Notes: generated from the sequence alone by a model not told the origin. 64,000 nt of DNA from Paenibacillus sp. USDA918EY (GCF_009870825.1 NZ_WTWY01000007.1:248001-312000), one strand, 5' to 3'. Positions 47,781 through 56,380 are shown, counted from the stretch's first letter. Translations and numbers: made by a program.

Positions 47781-48698
47781 TTATTCTTTTACGGCACCTA
47801 CGGTCAAGCCTTGAACAAAGTAACGCTGGAAGAACGGATATGCAAAAATAATCGGCAATGTGGCCAGAACGACCATCGCCATCCGGGACGTATCCTGCGG
47901 AATCGACTGCAGCGCCGCCATGCTGAGCGAAGTATTCGCCGAGTTTTGCTGAATGAACTGAATGCTGGATTCGATCCGCATGAGCATGGATTGCAGCGGC
48001 ACCAAATTCGGATTATCGATGTACAACAGGGCATTAAACCAGTCGTTCCAGTAGCCGAGCGTGCTGAACAAACCGATCGTTGCCAAACCAGGCAGGGACA
48101 AAGGCAGCACGATGCGCAGGAAGATATAGAAATCGCCCGCACCGTCGATCCGTCCCGACTCGATAATCGCCTCAGGAACGCTTGTGCTGTAAAACGTCCG
48201 AAGAATCATGATATAGAAGGCATTCATAGCAAGCGGCAAAATAAGTGCCCATAGACTATCTTTCAGGCCAAGCAGCTGCGATACGACCATGTAAGTAGGA
48301 ATCATTCCGCCGTTGAACAGCATGGTCAAAATAGCAAATATGGAGAAAAATCTGCGGTAGCGGAAGCTTTTCCGCGAAATCGCGTAAGCGTATAGCGAAA
48401 TCAGGATCAAGCTGACGATCGTACCTACCACGGTCACAAGGATCGTTACCCCGTAGGAACGGAGCAGCGTATCCCCGCTTTGAAATACGAACCGGTAGGC
48501 TTCCAGGCTCCATTTGGCCGGAAACAGTCGGTAGCCGTCCGTCGCCAACGTTTTTTCATCCGTTAAAGAGATGATGACGACGAACAAAAATGGAAAGACG
48601 CATATGAAGGCAAACAACCCCGCGATGATGTTAAGAACGACGTTCCAACCAGGGGACACATGATGAAAATCCCGTTTTTTTCTGAAGACCTTCGCCAT
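47781..48698 (-). CDS. sugar ABC transporter permease, CUT1 family (LplC/YtcP type)
   Basis: This 305-residue permease with six membrane helices is related to the LplC/YtcP branch that imports complex oligosaccharides. The EAA loop is SVPEAIIESGRIDGAGDFYIFLRI. The C-terminus ends YFVQGLTVGAVKE, a hallmark of this group. It pairs with the permease at 48723-49652. No ATPase gene is present, so energy coupling should come from a shared MsmX-like ATPase encoded elsewhere. Confidence 0.94.
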   Translation of the reverse strand: MAKVFRKKRDFHHVSPGWNVVLNIIAGLFAFICVFPFLFVVIISLTDEKTLATDGYRLFPAKWSLEAYRFVFQSGDTLLRSYGVTILVTVVGTIVSLILISLYAYAISRKSFRYRRFFSIFAILTMLFNGGMIPTYMVVSQLLGLKDSLWALILPLAMNAFYIMILRTFYSTSVPEAIIESGRIDGAGDFYIFLRIVLPLSLPGLATIGLFSTLGYWNDWFNALLYIDNPNLVPLQSMLMRIESSIQFIQQNSANTSLSMAALQSIPQDTSRMAMVVLATLPIIFAYPFFQRYFVQGLTVGAVKE

Positions 48699-48722
48699 AA
48701 TCTGACACTCCTTTCAAATCTT

Positions 48723-49652
48723 TTAGAACAGGGCGCTGTCTTTGTCAATTTTACGCACGACAAAGTTGGATACGATGACAAGAACAAAGCCGACGACCGA
48801 TTGGTAAAGCCCTGCAGCCGTACTCATGCCGATTTCCCCTGTCGTTTTCAGACCGCGGTATACGTAAGTGTCGATTACGTTCGTCACCGAGTAAAGCGTA
48901 CCGGAATCTCTCGGAACTTGATAGAACAGACCGAAGTCGGCATAGAAGATGCGGCCTACCGCAAGCAGCGTCATAATGATGATGATCGGCGAAAGCATTG
49001 GAATCGTAATATTGCGGATTTGCTGCCATTTGCTGGCGCCGTCGATCATGGCCGCTTCGTAAAGGGATTTATCGATGCCCATAATCGAAGCCAAATACAC
49101 GACGCTGTTGTAACCGACCGACTTCCACAAACTGACGAAGATCAATATAATAGGCCAGTATTTAGGATCCGAATACCATTGAACGGGCTCTGCGCCAAAC
49201 CAGCCTAGAATCTGGTTCAGCATGCCGCGGTCCATGCTCAGGAAGCTGAACGCAAAATAGCCGACGATGACCCAGGACAGAAAATACGGGAGGAACATGC
49301 CGGTTTGATAAATTTTGGCCATCGTTTTGCCGACGAGCTCGGACAGCAAAACGGCCATCGCGACGGAAAGCACGAGTCCTATAAAAATAAATGCGATGTT
49401 GTACAATAACGTATTGCGCGTAATGGTGTAGGCATCGTTTGTGCTGAACAGGAACTTGAAGTTGTCCCAGCCTACCCATTTGCTGTTAAAGATGCTGGCC
49501 CAGAAGCCGTCGCGGCTAAAACGGTATTGCTTAAAAGCGACGATCGTGCCCACAAGCGGCAGATAGGAAAAGAAGAAAAACCATATCGCACCGGGCAGCA
49601 CCATAAACAGCATGACTTTGTTCTTTAAGAGGTTTTTAAAAAATGCAGCCAT
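48723..49652 (-). CDS. sugar ABC transporter permease, CUT1 family (LplB type)
   Basis: This 309-residue permease starts with the N-terminal pattern KNLLKNKVMLFMVLPGAIWFF and has six helices. The EAA loop is SLYEAAMIDGASKWQQIRNI. The end VVGFVLVIVSNFVVRKIDKD is typical of LplB proteins. It is the first permease after the binding-protein gene and an attenuator hairpin. Confidence 0.95.
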   Translation of the reverse strand: MAAFFKNLLKNKVMLFMVLPGAIWFFFFSYLPLVGTIVAFKQYRFSRDGFWASIFNSKWVGWDNFKFLFSTNDAYTITRNTLLYNIAFIFIGLVLSVAMAVLLSELVGKTMAKIYQTGMFLPYFLSWVIVGYFAFSFLSMDRGMLNQILGWFGAEPVQWYSDPKYWPIILIFVSLWKSVGYNSVVYLASIMGIDKSLYEAAMIDGASKWQQIRNITIPMLSPIIIIMTLLAVGRIFYADFGLFYQVPRDSGTLYSVTNVIDTYVYRGLKTTGEIGMSTAAGLYQSVVGFVLVIVSNFVVRKIDKDSALF

Positions 49653-49680
49653 CGTGTTCCCTCCTGAATGTTGAAAAATG

Positions 49681-49715
49681 AAAAAGGATCGGGCGATATG
49701 ATCACCCGCCCGATC
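49681..49715 (-). terminator. attenuator between sugar-binding protein and permeases
   Basis: The 10-bp perfect stem GGATCGGGCG/CGCCCGATCC has a loop of about 10 bases, followed on the minus strand by TTTTTC. It lies 21 bases after the binding-protein stop and would keep permease and enzyme expression below that of the binding protein. Confidence 0.8.
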
Positions 49716-49735
49716 CCAAAAATGTCGTTCAATTG

Positions 49736-51226
49736 TTACTTGTTATTTGCGGCTCTCCATTCGTCGAGCTGTTTTTGGGCTTCGGCAATGACTTTGTCAA
49801 GACCGGCTTGCTTGAAGGCAGCGATTGCTTTCGGCAGGTAGGTTTCAGGGTCTACGGTACCGGTCATCAGGGATGCCCAGAATTGTTCTTTCACGTTTTG
49901 AACGGCAGCCATTTCGGTTGCGACTTTCGTGCTGTCGAAGTTAAAGCTCAGGATTGGAGAATTTTTACCGGATGCGTTGAACTTCTTGAATTGATCCCAT
50001 TTGTCGTCCGGATCATTCGGATTCAGGTAAAGCAGCATGTTGTTGCCCAAAGAGTAAGACGGCATGTCGTAGTTTTTGGATTCCGGAAGGTTTTCCATAT
50101 GCTTGTCGTCAACCTTCTTGTAGTGAACGCCTTCGATACCGGAGTCGACCATGTTGCGAAGCACAGGATCCGTATTCAGCAGGTTCAGGAATTCCATCGC
50201 TTTTTCAGGATGTTCGGAGTTGGCCGAAATCGCCATGATCGAACCTTGAACGGAAGTGTTCGTAATGATCGGATCGCTTGCAGGCGTCGAGACGACAGGA
50301 TATCCGTAGCTTGCGGACCAGCTGTTGTCAGCCAGCGGCTGGGTTTGCGCGCGGTCCATGAACCAGTTGCCGGATGTCATCAAGTCGTTTGTCGAACCTG
50401 TCGTTGCAGCTTCAGGCGCGATGTAACCGGCTTGGTAGTACTTGTGCATCGTGGTCAGCGCTTGCTTCATTTCAGGCGTTTCCAAAATGTCTACGATTTT
50501 ATAATCCGTCGTATCCAGTTTGACCGCCATTGGCAGATTCTGAATGACGTAATCGTAAGGAACGTAAGGAACATAGTTTTTGTCCATGGCAAACGGCGTC
50601 ACGCCATGTTCTTTTTCCTTGATCGTCTTCAGAAGCGGTTCAATGCTATCCAGCGATCTTACTTTTGTAATGTCGATTTTGTATTTGTCCAACAGATTTT
50701 TGTTAAAGCGCCATACCTCTTGTTGAGGAAGCTCTTTGTTGGCAGGAATGCCGTAATTGTGGCCGTCGACCTTGGAACCTTCCAAGAAAGCAGGGTCGAT
50801 CGTTTTCTTGATGCCTTGTCCGTATTTTTCAAGCAGGTCGTCAAGTTCCATGAACGCGCCTTTTCTTGCGTTTTGCACGTAATCGAATCCGCCTGCCGCC
50901 GTGAACATGATGTCCATTGGCTCGCCGGATGCTACGTTAACCTGCATCTTTTGCGAGTAATCGCCCCAATCGACCATTTTCATCGTAACGGTTGCGTTGA
51001 TTTTTTCTTTGGTATATTTGCTGACTTCCGCCATGACCTTGTCCACGTCTTTTTGCGGTGTTCCGATGGTGTACCAGATCAGGTTGACCGGTTTTTCAGA
51101 ACCTTTTCCTCCGGAACTGGAATCGCTTTCGGCGCTGTTACTTCCTCCCCCGCAGGCACTGAGGACAAGCGTCAAGGCCGTCAACATGGCCAGTGCGAAC
51201 GAGAAGCTTTTTTTACCCTTGCTCAT
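49736..51226 (-). CDS. oligosaccharide-binding lipoprotein (SBP family 1, LplA-like)
   Basis: This 496-residue extracellular binding protein has a signal peptide (MSKGKKSFSFALAMLTALTL) and lipobox VLSAC. A Ser/Gly/Asp linker precedes a two-lobed family 1 solute-binding domain (from about 45). Motifs common in the LplA-like group include LIWYTIGTPQKDVDKV, GEPMDIMFTAAGGFDYVQNARKG and SEHPEKAMEFLNLLNTDPVL. It is the first gene of the mannoside operon, so the likely ligand is a manno-oligosaccharide, by context only. It is transcribed from the promoter at 51407-51435, flanked by two cre-like sites. The start follows AGGGAGGATATATC. Confidence 0.95.
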   Translation of the reverse strand: MSKGKKSFSFALAMLTALTLVLSACGGGSNSAESDSSSGGKGSEKPVNLIWYTIGTPQKDVDKVMAEVSKYTKEKINATVTMKMVDWGDYSQKMQVNVASGEPMDIMFTAAGGFDYVQNARKGAFMELDDLLEKYGQGIKKTIDPAFLEGSKVDGHNYGIPANKELPQQEVWRFNKNLLDKYKIDITKVRSLDSIEPLLKTIKEKEHGVTPFAMDKNYVPYVPYDYVIQNLPMAVKLDTTDYKIVDILETPEMKQALTTMHKYYQAGYIAPEAATTGSTNDLMTSGNWFMDRAQTQPLADNSWSASYGYPVVSTPASDPIITNTSVQGSIMAISANSEHPEKAMEFLNLLNTDPVLRNMVDSGIEGVHYKKVDDKHMENLPESKNYDMPSYSLGNNMLLYLNPNDPDDKWDQFKKFNASGKNSPILSFNFDSTKVATEMAAVQNVKEQFWASLMTGTVDPETYLPKAIAAFKQAGLDKVIAEAQKQLDEWRAANNK

Positions 51227-51350
51227 GATATATCCTCCCTTTTGAATGCTTCGCGCATCTCTTCCCGACCCGACCTCGGGCGGGCGCCAGATTCTTTTCT
51301 CTTTATAAGCGCTCTGGCTTGTCTGTACTAACTAAGTTAACCTTACCGGA

Positions 51351-51364
51351 TGAAAGCAGTTTCA
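51351..51364 (-). promoter_or_regulatory. cre-like site downstream of the mannoside promoter
   Basis: TGAAAGCAGTTTCA is a perfect 5-bp-arm palindrome matching the CcpA consensus TGWAANCGNTNWCA at 13 of 14 positions; only the central G is A. At about 40 bases after the predicted start it could act as a roadblock for glucose repression. Confidence 0.5.
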
Positions 51365-51406
51365 AAAAGAAGATAAACTTAATAAATCAGGGTACAAATT
51401 AAAGAA

Positions 51407-51435
51407 AAGATTCGATTTTTGCATGATTTTGTCAA
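51407..51435 (-). promoter_or_regulatory. promoter of the mannoside operon
   Basis: A perfect -35 TTGACA (51430-51435) is followed after 17 bases by a poor -10, AATCTT (51407-51412). A good -35 with a weak -10 fits a promoter that needs an activator, presumably the AraC-type regulator encoded next door. No activator repeats were clearly resolved. Confidence 0.5.
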
Positions 51436-51441
51436 ATTATC

Positions 51442-51455
51442 TGAAACCGCTTTTA
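51442..51455 (-). promoter_or_regulatory. cre-like site upstream of the mannoside promoter
   Basis: On the plus strand TGAAACCGCTTTTA matches the CcpA consensus TGWAANCGNTNWCA at 13 of 14 positions. It begins six bases upstream of the -35, where bound CcpA could block or modulate the activator. Confidence 0.45.
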
Positions 51456-51500
51456 ATCCCCGCTTCGCCGCAGATGATAACGCTCTTAATTTCCCTGAAA

Positions 51501-51569
51501 ACAAACAAAAATACTCTGAATGAAAGCGGACCCGAATATTGATGCAAAGTCCATTTTCATCCAGAGTAT
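51501..51569 (-). terminator. terminator of the sensor kinase/regulator operon
   Basis: A long imperfect stem joins ATACTCTG-ATGAAA with TTTCAT-CAGAGTAT (51511-51569). TTTTTGTTTG follows on the minus strand. It separates the regulatory genes from the operon they probably control. Confidence 0.85.
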
Positions 51570-51579
51570 GCAGCCTTGG

Positions 51580-53112
51580 TTACCCCAAGCTTTTATAATC
51601 CGTCGGGGAGATCCCGACATATTTCCTGAATTGTTTGTAGAAGTACCCCGTTTCCCAGTAACCTACGTTTCTAGCGATTTCGTGCACCTTCAAGTTCGTG
51701 TTTTTCAGCTGTTCCTTTGCTTTTTCGATCCGGTATTTATTGATATATTCCGCAAACGATTCCCCGGTTTCCTTATGGAAAAGCTGCCCCAAATAGACCG
51801 GATGGATATGGTATTGCGCGCCAAGCGTCTTCAGTGAAAGTTCATCGGCATAATGATTGTGAATATAGCTGAGCACCTGGCTGACCACCGGATTTTTAAC
51901 ATCCTGCAGCAGCGACGACACCGTCGCTTCGGCGACCGATTGAAGTGAAGCGACCAGATCGTCGAATGTTCCGCTGTTTCGGACGTTTGTCAGCCCTATT
52001 TTGAAAATATCCGACTCGTCCGTATGTTTGATCTGTTCCAGTTCCATCTTGAACCGGATGACGAGCTCCAAACCTGCGTTGCGAAGGTCTTCCGGCCGAA
52101 CGCCCTCCATCCCCTGCATTTTCAAAAAATCTTCTTTGATTTTCCGCTCCAAACCTTCAAGATCTCTGGCCAAAATAAGCTTGCCGTATTCCTCCCAATG
52201 GATCGATAACCCGCGATCGCCGCCTTCGCTGCTTCCTTCAAGATTTCCGTAATCCAAGATGATCCGGTCAGGATACACCATAAAATACTCCAAGGTTTTT
52301 TTTGCCTGCTTATAACTGAGCGAAGCTTCCTCCGGAAGCCGGACCACGCTGCCGATCCCGATTTGGACAGGGACGTTCAATTGCGCAATTTCTTCCGAAA
52401 CACGTTCCAGCAATTTCGTAAAGCTCTTTTTTCCTTCGGTCCAATGCTGCATGCCGCCGATCCAAACCAGGTCGCCATCCACATCGCGGAAAGACGTGAT
52501 TCCTTCCGATTTGCTTAACTCTTCGTCGATTCGGTTCAAAACCTCGGTCGTTTCCCCTTTGGCCCGAATGACGGCGGCAATCAAATACGGTTGTTCAAAA
52601 TCAAGCCCCAGCAAATCGGCCCGTTCCCGAAATTCGGCTTCGCCGATTTGTCCCGTCAGCCACCGGTAAAGCGTATTGTCCTTTAAAATCTGCTTGTCAA
52701 AGGCGCCGTACAGTTCACTGGATTTCATGCTGTTCATTTTTTCCACCGTATTGCGCAGCGTGGACTCCAGCTCCTCCACGTTGATCGGCTTCAGCAGGTA
52801 ATTTTCGATCCCCAGCTTCATACCCTCTTTTAGATAGTCGAATTCATTGAAACCGCTGAGTATGATGACCTTGAGCTCTTGGTGGAGTTTTCTCGCTTCA
52901 GCGATCAGGCTGAGGCCACCCATCACCGGCATGGAAATATCGGTAATCAGCAAGTCTGCAGGGATCGATGCCAGCGCCTCGAGCGCCTGCCGCCCGTTCT
53001 CCGCATGCCCGACGATTTCCAGCCCAAACGACGCCCAGTCCAAAATATCGTACAATCCTTCTATGATAAACGGTTCGTCATCCACAATAAATACTTTATA
53101 CATGTTCAGCAT
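51580..53112 (-). CDS. YesN-type response regulator with AraC DNA-binding domain
   Basis: This 510-residue cytoplasmic regulator has a receiver domain (about 4-125) with acidic residues in VFIVDDEPF and phospho-acceptor Asp58 in LLITDISMPVMGG, and KP in LLKPINVEEL. A middle region of about 250 residues is typical of YesN proteins. Two AraC helix-turn-helix motifs close the protein (SLKTLGAQYHIHPVYLGQLF and VHEIARNVGYWETGYFYKQF). The ATG at 53112 follows GGGAAGGAACGG and overlaps the kinase gene; MYKV three codons later is an alternative. It should activate the adjacent mannoside operon when phosphorylated by the YesM-like kinase. Confidence 0.94.
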   Translation of the reverse strand: MLNMYKVFIVDDEPFIIEGLYDILDWASFGLEIVGHAENGRQALEALASIPADLLITDISMPVMGGLSLIAEARKLHQELKVIILSGFNEFDYLKEGMKLGIENYLLKPINVEELESTLRNTVEKMNSMKSSELYGAFDKQILKDNTLYRWLTGQIGEAEFRERADLLGLDFEQPYLIAAVIRAKGETTEVLNRIDEELSKSEGITSFRDVDGDLVWIGGMQHWTEGKKSFTKLLERVSEEIAQLNVPVQIGIGSVVRLPEEASLSYKQAKKTLEYFMVYPDRIILDYGNLEGSSEGGDRGLSIHWEEYGKLILARDLEGLERKIKEDFLKMQGMEGVRPEDLRNAGLELVIRFKMELEQIKHTDESDIFKIGLTNVRNSGTFDDLVASLQSVAEATVSSLLQDVKNPVVSQVLSYIHNHYADELSLKTLGAQYHIHPVYLGQLFHKETGESFAEYINKYRIEKAKEQLKNTNLKVHEIARNVGYWETGYFYKQFRKYVGISPTDYKSLG

Positions 53113-54931
53113 CCGTTCCTTCCCGGCTCGGATAACGTACGGTAATGACCGTACCTTCACCCGGCCGACTTTCAATCTCGATTCCGTAGTCAGGTCCGTA
53201 CAGAAAACGCAGGCGGCTGTGAACGCTCCGGAGTCCAAACATTTTTCCGCTTTCCTCCGGATTCTCCAGCTCCTCCCGAATTTCACTCAAACGTGCCGGA
53301 TCGATTCCTTTTCCGTTGTCGCTTACTTTGGCGATCAGCATATCGTCTTCTTCCCTGATCTCGATCGACAAGCGGTTATCGTACCTCTCCGTTCGTATGC
53401 CATGAATGATATAGTTTTCTATGATGGGTTGGAGCGAAAGCTTCATGACCGATTTATCGGCGAGCTCCGCGTCGTAGGCAATCGTATAATCAAACTTGTC
53501 CTTATACCGTATTCTAAACAGCTCAAGGTACAGCCTGCAGGTTTCCAGCTCGTCTTTAAGCGTGTAATTTCTTTTTTGCTGCACAAGGCTTTTGAATAGA
53601 ACGGACAAGCTGTAGATCATCTCCCCAACGTCTTTCGCCCCCTGGGAAATCGCTCTCATCCGGATAACCTCCAGCGTGTTGTACAGAAAATGGGGGTTGA
53701 TGCGCGCCTGAAGCGCGACAAGCTCCGTCTGTTTCTGTTTGATTTCCGCCTTATACACCCGTTCGATGTACGCATTCAGCTCATCCAGCATATCGTTGAA
53801 GCTTCGCGAGATTTGCCCCAGCTCGTCCTCGCGCGGATCGTCGATTCTGGCGGCGAAATCGCCGTTTTTCACTTTTCGCGTAAATTTGATAATCCGGTTG
53901 GTCCGATTGGCAAAATTGATAATGAACAACGCCGGAAATAGAACAGCAAACAAAATACAAATCGCGCTGATCGTAATGATCGTTTGCCGTACGCCCGAAT
54001 AGCTGGATTCGATTTCATTTTTCGGAACGGCGCCAATGACCACGTATCCTCCTTCGGTGGATATCAGCTTGTTTATATACATGCTTTCCCCGCTTTTGGT
54101 CTGCCCTGCGTGTGGATCATCAAAAAGCGAATCCGTGATATCCACGTATGGATAGGTTTTGCCGTAGTATTTTCCTTCCGAATCAAATAATACGCTTCCC
54201 GATGAAGAAAGAACGACGATGCTTCCTTTATAGCTGTTTTTATAGGTTTCAAGCGCATTCAAAATGCCGTTCGAGTCGAGATACACCAAAAACTGGCCGG
54301 CATTTTTCAACTGCTTGTTATTGATGGACACTCTGATCGCGTACAACTCCTTATCCCATTGATCGGCCGCTTTACGCACCCAAACATTCGGAGCCGTAAT
54401 GCCTTTCGTATCCATGGCCATAACCTCGGGAATATAGGAATTGGCGTAATTGGTGGAGAGCTGCTTAAACTGCTTGTTTGATTTAAAAATAGACAGATAT
54501 TGATGTTCTGACCCGTACAGCATAATGTTCCGGATATCGCCGTTTTCATCCATAACATTTTGAAAATATTGAAGCGCGTCCGTTGAATAACCGTTTGTTT
54601 GAACATTAAACTGGTCCATGCGGTGCTGTACGTATTCAGCATAAGGATTTTCCATTAAAAAAGAGATGTTGGAGAACAAAGTTTCATTCCGATACATATC
54701 CCTTGCGATATTCTCTACCGCATTTTGCCGATTGTCGATGTACCTGCTCACGCTTTCCATGGCCGCTCTTTGATTATCCAATTCTTTATTTACGATCGAC
54801 TGCGACAATGAGGAAATCATCAAGTATGACAATATAACAATCGTCATAATGGCGATGAAAGTGAAGATCAAAAGAATCTTCATGAACATATTGTTTTTAA
54901 AATAATTTCTATATATTCTTCCGATTCCCAT
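53096..54931 (-). CDS. YesM-type sensor histidine kinase
   Basis: This 611-residue membrane kinase has helices at about 17-40 and 312-335 flanking a large extracellular dCache-like sensor domain (about 41-310). HAMP (about 335-390) follows, then the His-kinase internal region with QARINPHFLYNTLEVIRM containing the phospho-accepting His, and a HATPase domain with LQPIIENYIIHG, DNGKGID and GLRSVHSRL. In this kinase class the ligand is often delivered by, or related to, the sugar-binding protein encoded next to it. The 3' end overlaps the regulator gene by about 17 bases. Confidence 0.95.
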   Translation of the reverse strand: MGIGRIYRNYFKNNMFMKILLIFTFIAIMTIVILSYLMISSLSQSIVNKELDNQRAAMESVSRYIDNRQNAVENIARDMYRNETLFSNISFLMENPYAEYVQHRMDQFNVQTNGYSTDALQYFQNVMDENGDIRNIMLYGSEHQYLSIFKSNKQFKQLSTNYANSYIPEVMAMDTKGITAPNVWVRKAADQWDKELYAIRVSINNKQLKNAGQFLVYLDSNGILNALETYKNSYKGSIVVLSSSGSVLFDSEGKYYGKTYPYVDITDSLFDDPHAGQTKSGESMYINKLISTEGGYVVIGAVPKNEIESSYSGVRQTIITISAICILFAVLFPALFIINFANRTNRIIKFTRKVKNGDFAARIDDPREDELGQISRSFNDMLDELNAYIERVYKAEIKQKQTELVALQARINPHFLYNTLEVIRMRAISQGAKDVGEMIYSLSVLFKSLVQQKRNYTLKDELETCRLYLELFRIRYKDKFDYTIAYDAELADKSVMKLSLQPIIENYIIHGIRTERYDNRLSIEIREEDDMLIAKVSDNGKGIDPARLSEIREELENPEESGKMFGLRSVHSRLRFLYGPDYGIEIESRPGEGTVITVRYPSREGTDAEHV

Positions 54932-55210
54932 GAAGGTTCCCTCCTGCCGCTAGTCCATCAGAACATACGCTGATCATTTTCTATTATATCATAGGGAGGG
55001 TCGAACGCCTTCTTCTACGTCCATGGTCCGGTGCCTGTACATTTTAGGGGATCATGGATCTTTGTGTGTACGTGTTTGCAGATCCCGATCTTGAAATCTT
55101 TATGTAAAATGGTCATTGCCCGGGAAATTTATAAATTTGCACGATTTTCCAATTGCAGCAGCTTTAGAATAACTCTTTCGTAGATCGTTACGCGGCTTTG
55201 AAAGGCGGTT
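54932..55210. other. gap between the kinase gene and rpsR
   Basis: About 280 bases mark the right-hand border of the inserted region. No gene, repeat, direct-repeat boundary or integrase site was seen. The kinase promoter should lie at the left part, but no consensus pair was found. Confidence 0.35.
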
Positions 55211-55255
55211 AAAAAACAAAAGACCAGTATCCTGGTAAATCCAGAATACTGGTCT
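55211..55255 (-). terminator. terminator of rpsF-ssb-rpsR
   Basis: GACCAGTATTC pairs with the GATACTGGTC arm around an imperfect loop, and TTTTGTTTTTT follows on the minus strand, 17 bases after the rpsR stop. Confidence 0.9.
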
Positions 55256-55271
55256 TCTATGCCTAACGGAA

Positions 55272-55544
55272 TTATTCCGTTGTGTATGGCAGCAAAGCGA
55301 TTTGACGGGAGCGTTTGATCGCAATCGTCAGCATGCGTTGGTATTTTGCGCTTGTGCCGGTTACACGGCGAGGCAAAATTTTTCCGCGTTCGCTAATGAA
55401 TTTCTTAAGCAGGTCGGTGTCTTTATAATCAATGTGAGTAATTTTGTTCACAGTGAAGTAGCACACTTTACGACGTTTGTTACGGCCGCCGCGGCGAGCC
55501 GGTCTTTTATCGTTGTCTCCGCCTTCTCTTTGTTTAAAAGCCAT
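55272..55544 (-). CDS. rpsR: 30S ribosomal protein S18
   Basis: S18 has 90 residues and a basic, glycine/arginine-rich N-terminus, followed by the conserved core [20 protein letters not shown] and [19 protein letters not shown]. It binds the central platform of 16S rRNA with S6. The CYF cysteine is present but the other zinc-binding cysteines seen in some S18 forms are absent, so it is the zinc-independent type. It is the last gene of rpsF-ssb-rpsR, 21 bases after ssb. Confidence 0.98.
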   Translation of the reverse strand: MAFKQREGGDNDKRPARRGGRNKRRKVCYFTVNKITHIDYKDTDLLKKFISERGKILPRRVTGTSAKYQRMLTIAIKRSRQIALLPYTTE

Positions 55545-55565
55545 GCTGTTCAGTCCTTTCCGTAA

Positions 55566-56045
55566 TTAAAATGGCAAATCATCATCCGAAATATCGATCG
55601 GTTTTCCGTCATCGAAAAAAGGATCTTGATTGGAATTGTTCCGGGAGTAATTGTTATTCCCGCGGTTTCCGCCTCCAGAAGAGGAATCCTCACGCGGTCC
55701 TTGACCACCGCCGCTGCCGCCTTCACGGCTCGATTCCAGGAAACGTACATTATCGGCAATGACTTCAGTGACGTATACGCGTCTACCTTCGTTATTCTCG
55801 TAATTCCGCACCTGGATGCGACCTTCAACGGCCGTCAAACGGCCTTTGCGCAAGTAATTTGCACAGGTCTCAGCAAGCTGTCTCCAAGTCACCACTGGAA
55901 TAAAATCCGCTTCCCGTTCTCCGCCTTGCGACGTAAACGGTCTGTCTACAGCCAGCGTGAACTGCGTTACAGCAACCCCTGCAGGCGTGTAGCGAAGCTC
56001 AGGATCCTTGGTCAAACGGCCAATTAAAATTACACGGTTCAACAA
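55566..56045 (-). CDS. ssb: single-stranded DNA-binding protein
   Basis: SSB has 159 residues. An N-terminal OB fold (about 1-110) begins [21 protein letters not shown] and contains [13 protein letters not shown] Gly/Ser/Asn-rich linker follows (about 115-148). The acidic tip DISDDDLPF recruits replication and repair partners. It coats single-stranded DNA at the fork. It lies in the conserved rpsF-ssb-rpsR operon, so it is co-expressed with ribosomal proteins. It is the housekeeping SsbA type, not the shorter competence SsbB. Confidence 0.98.
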   Translation of the reverse strand: MLNRVILIGRLTKDPELRYTPAGVAVTQFTLAVDRPFTSQGGEREADFIPVVTWRQLAETCANYLRKGRLTAVEGRIQVRNYENNEGRRVYVTEVIADNVRFLESSREGGSGGGQGPREDSSSGGGNRGNNNYSRNNSNQDPFFDDGKPIDISDDDLPF

Positions 56046-56095
56046 TCGATTCCCCTCCTTCGAACGAATGGATCACTTTAGCCGAAGCTCGGAAC

Positions 56096-56380
56096 TTAGG
56101 CAACGTCAAGAGTGATGAGATAACGAATAACTTCGTCAGAAATTTTCATGATACGCTCAAGTTCTGCTACAACATCTGGAGTTGCAGTAAAGTTAACCAG
56201 AACGAAAGTACCATCACGGAATTTCTTGATCTCATACGCAAGACGGCGTTTGCCCATCACTTCATGCTTCGTGATTTCCCCACCGTTGGAGATGATGCCT
56301 TGGAATTTTTCGACTGCAGCTTGAACAGCTTCTTGTTCAATGTCCGGACGAATAATGTACATCACTTCATATTTGCGCAT
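56096..56380 (-). CDS. rpsF: 30S ribosomal protein S6
   Basis: S6 has 94 residues, a ferredoxin-like fold protein that pairs with S18 on the 30S platform. It begins MRKYEVMYIIRPDIEQEAV and contains VMGKRRLAYEIKKFRDGTFVLVNF, which are diagnostic. The start at 56380 is set by AAGGAGGTGAAAAAT immediately upstream; the frame stays open to 56428 but that stretch is leader RNA. It is the first gene of the operon, with the promoter at 56456-56484. Confidence 0.98.
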   Translation of the reverse strand: MRKYEVMYIIRPDIEQEAVQAAVEKFQGIISNGGEITKHEVMGKRRLAYEIKKFRDGTFVLVNFTATPDVVAELERIMKISDEVIRYLITLDVA

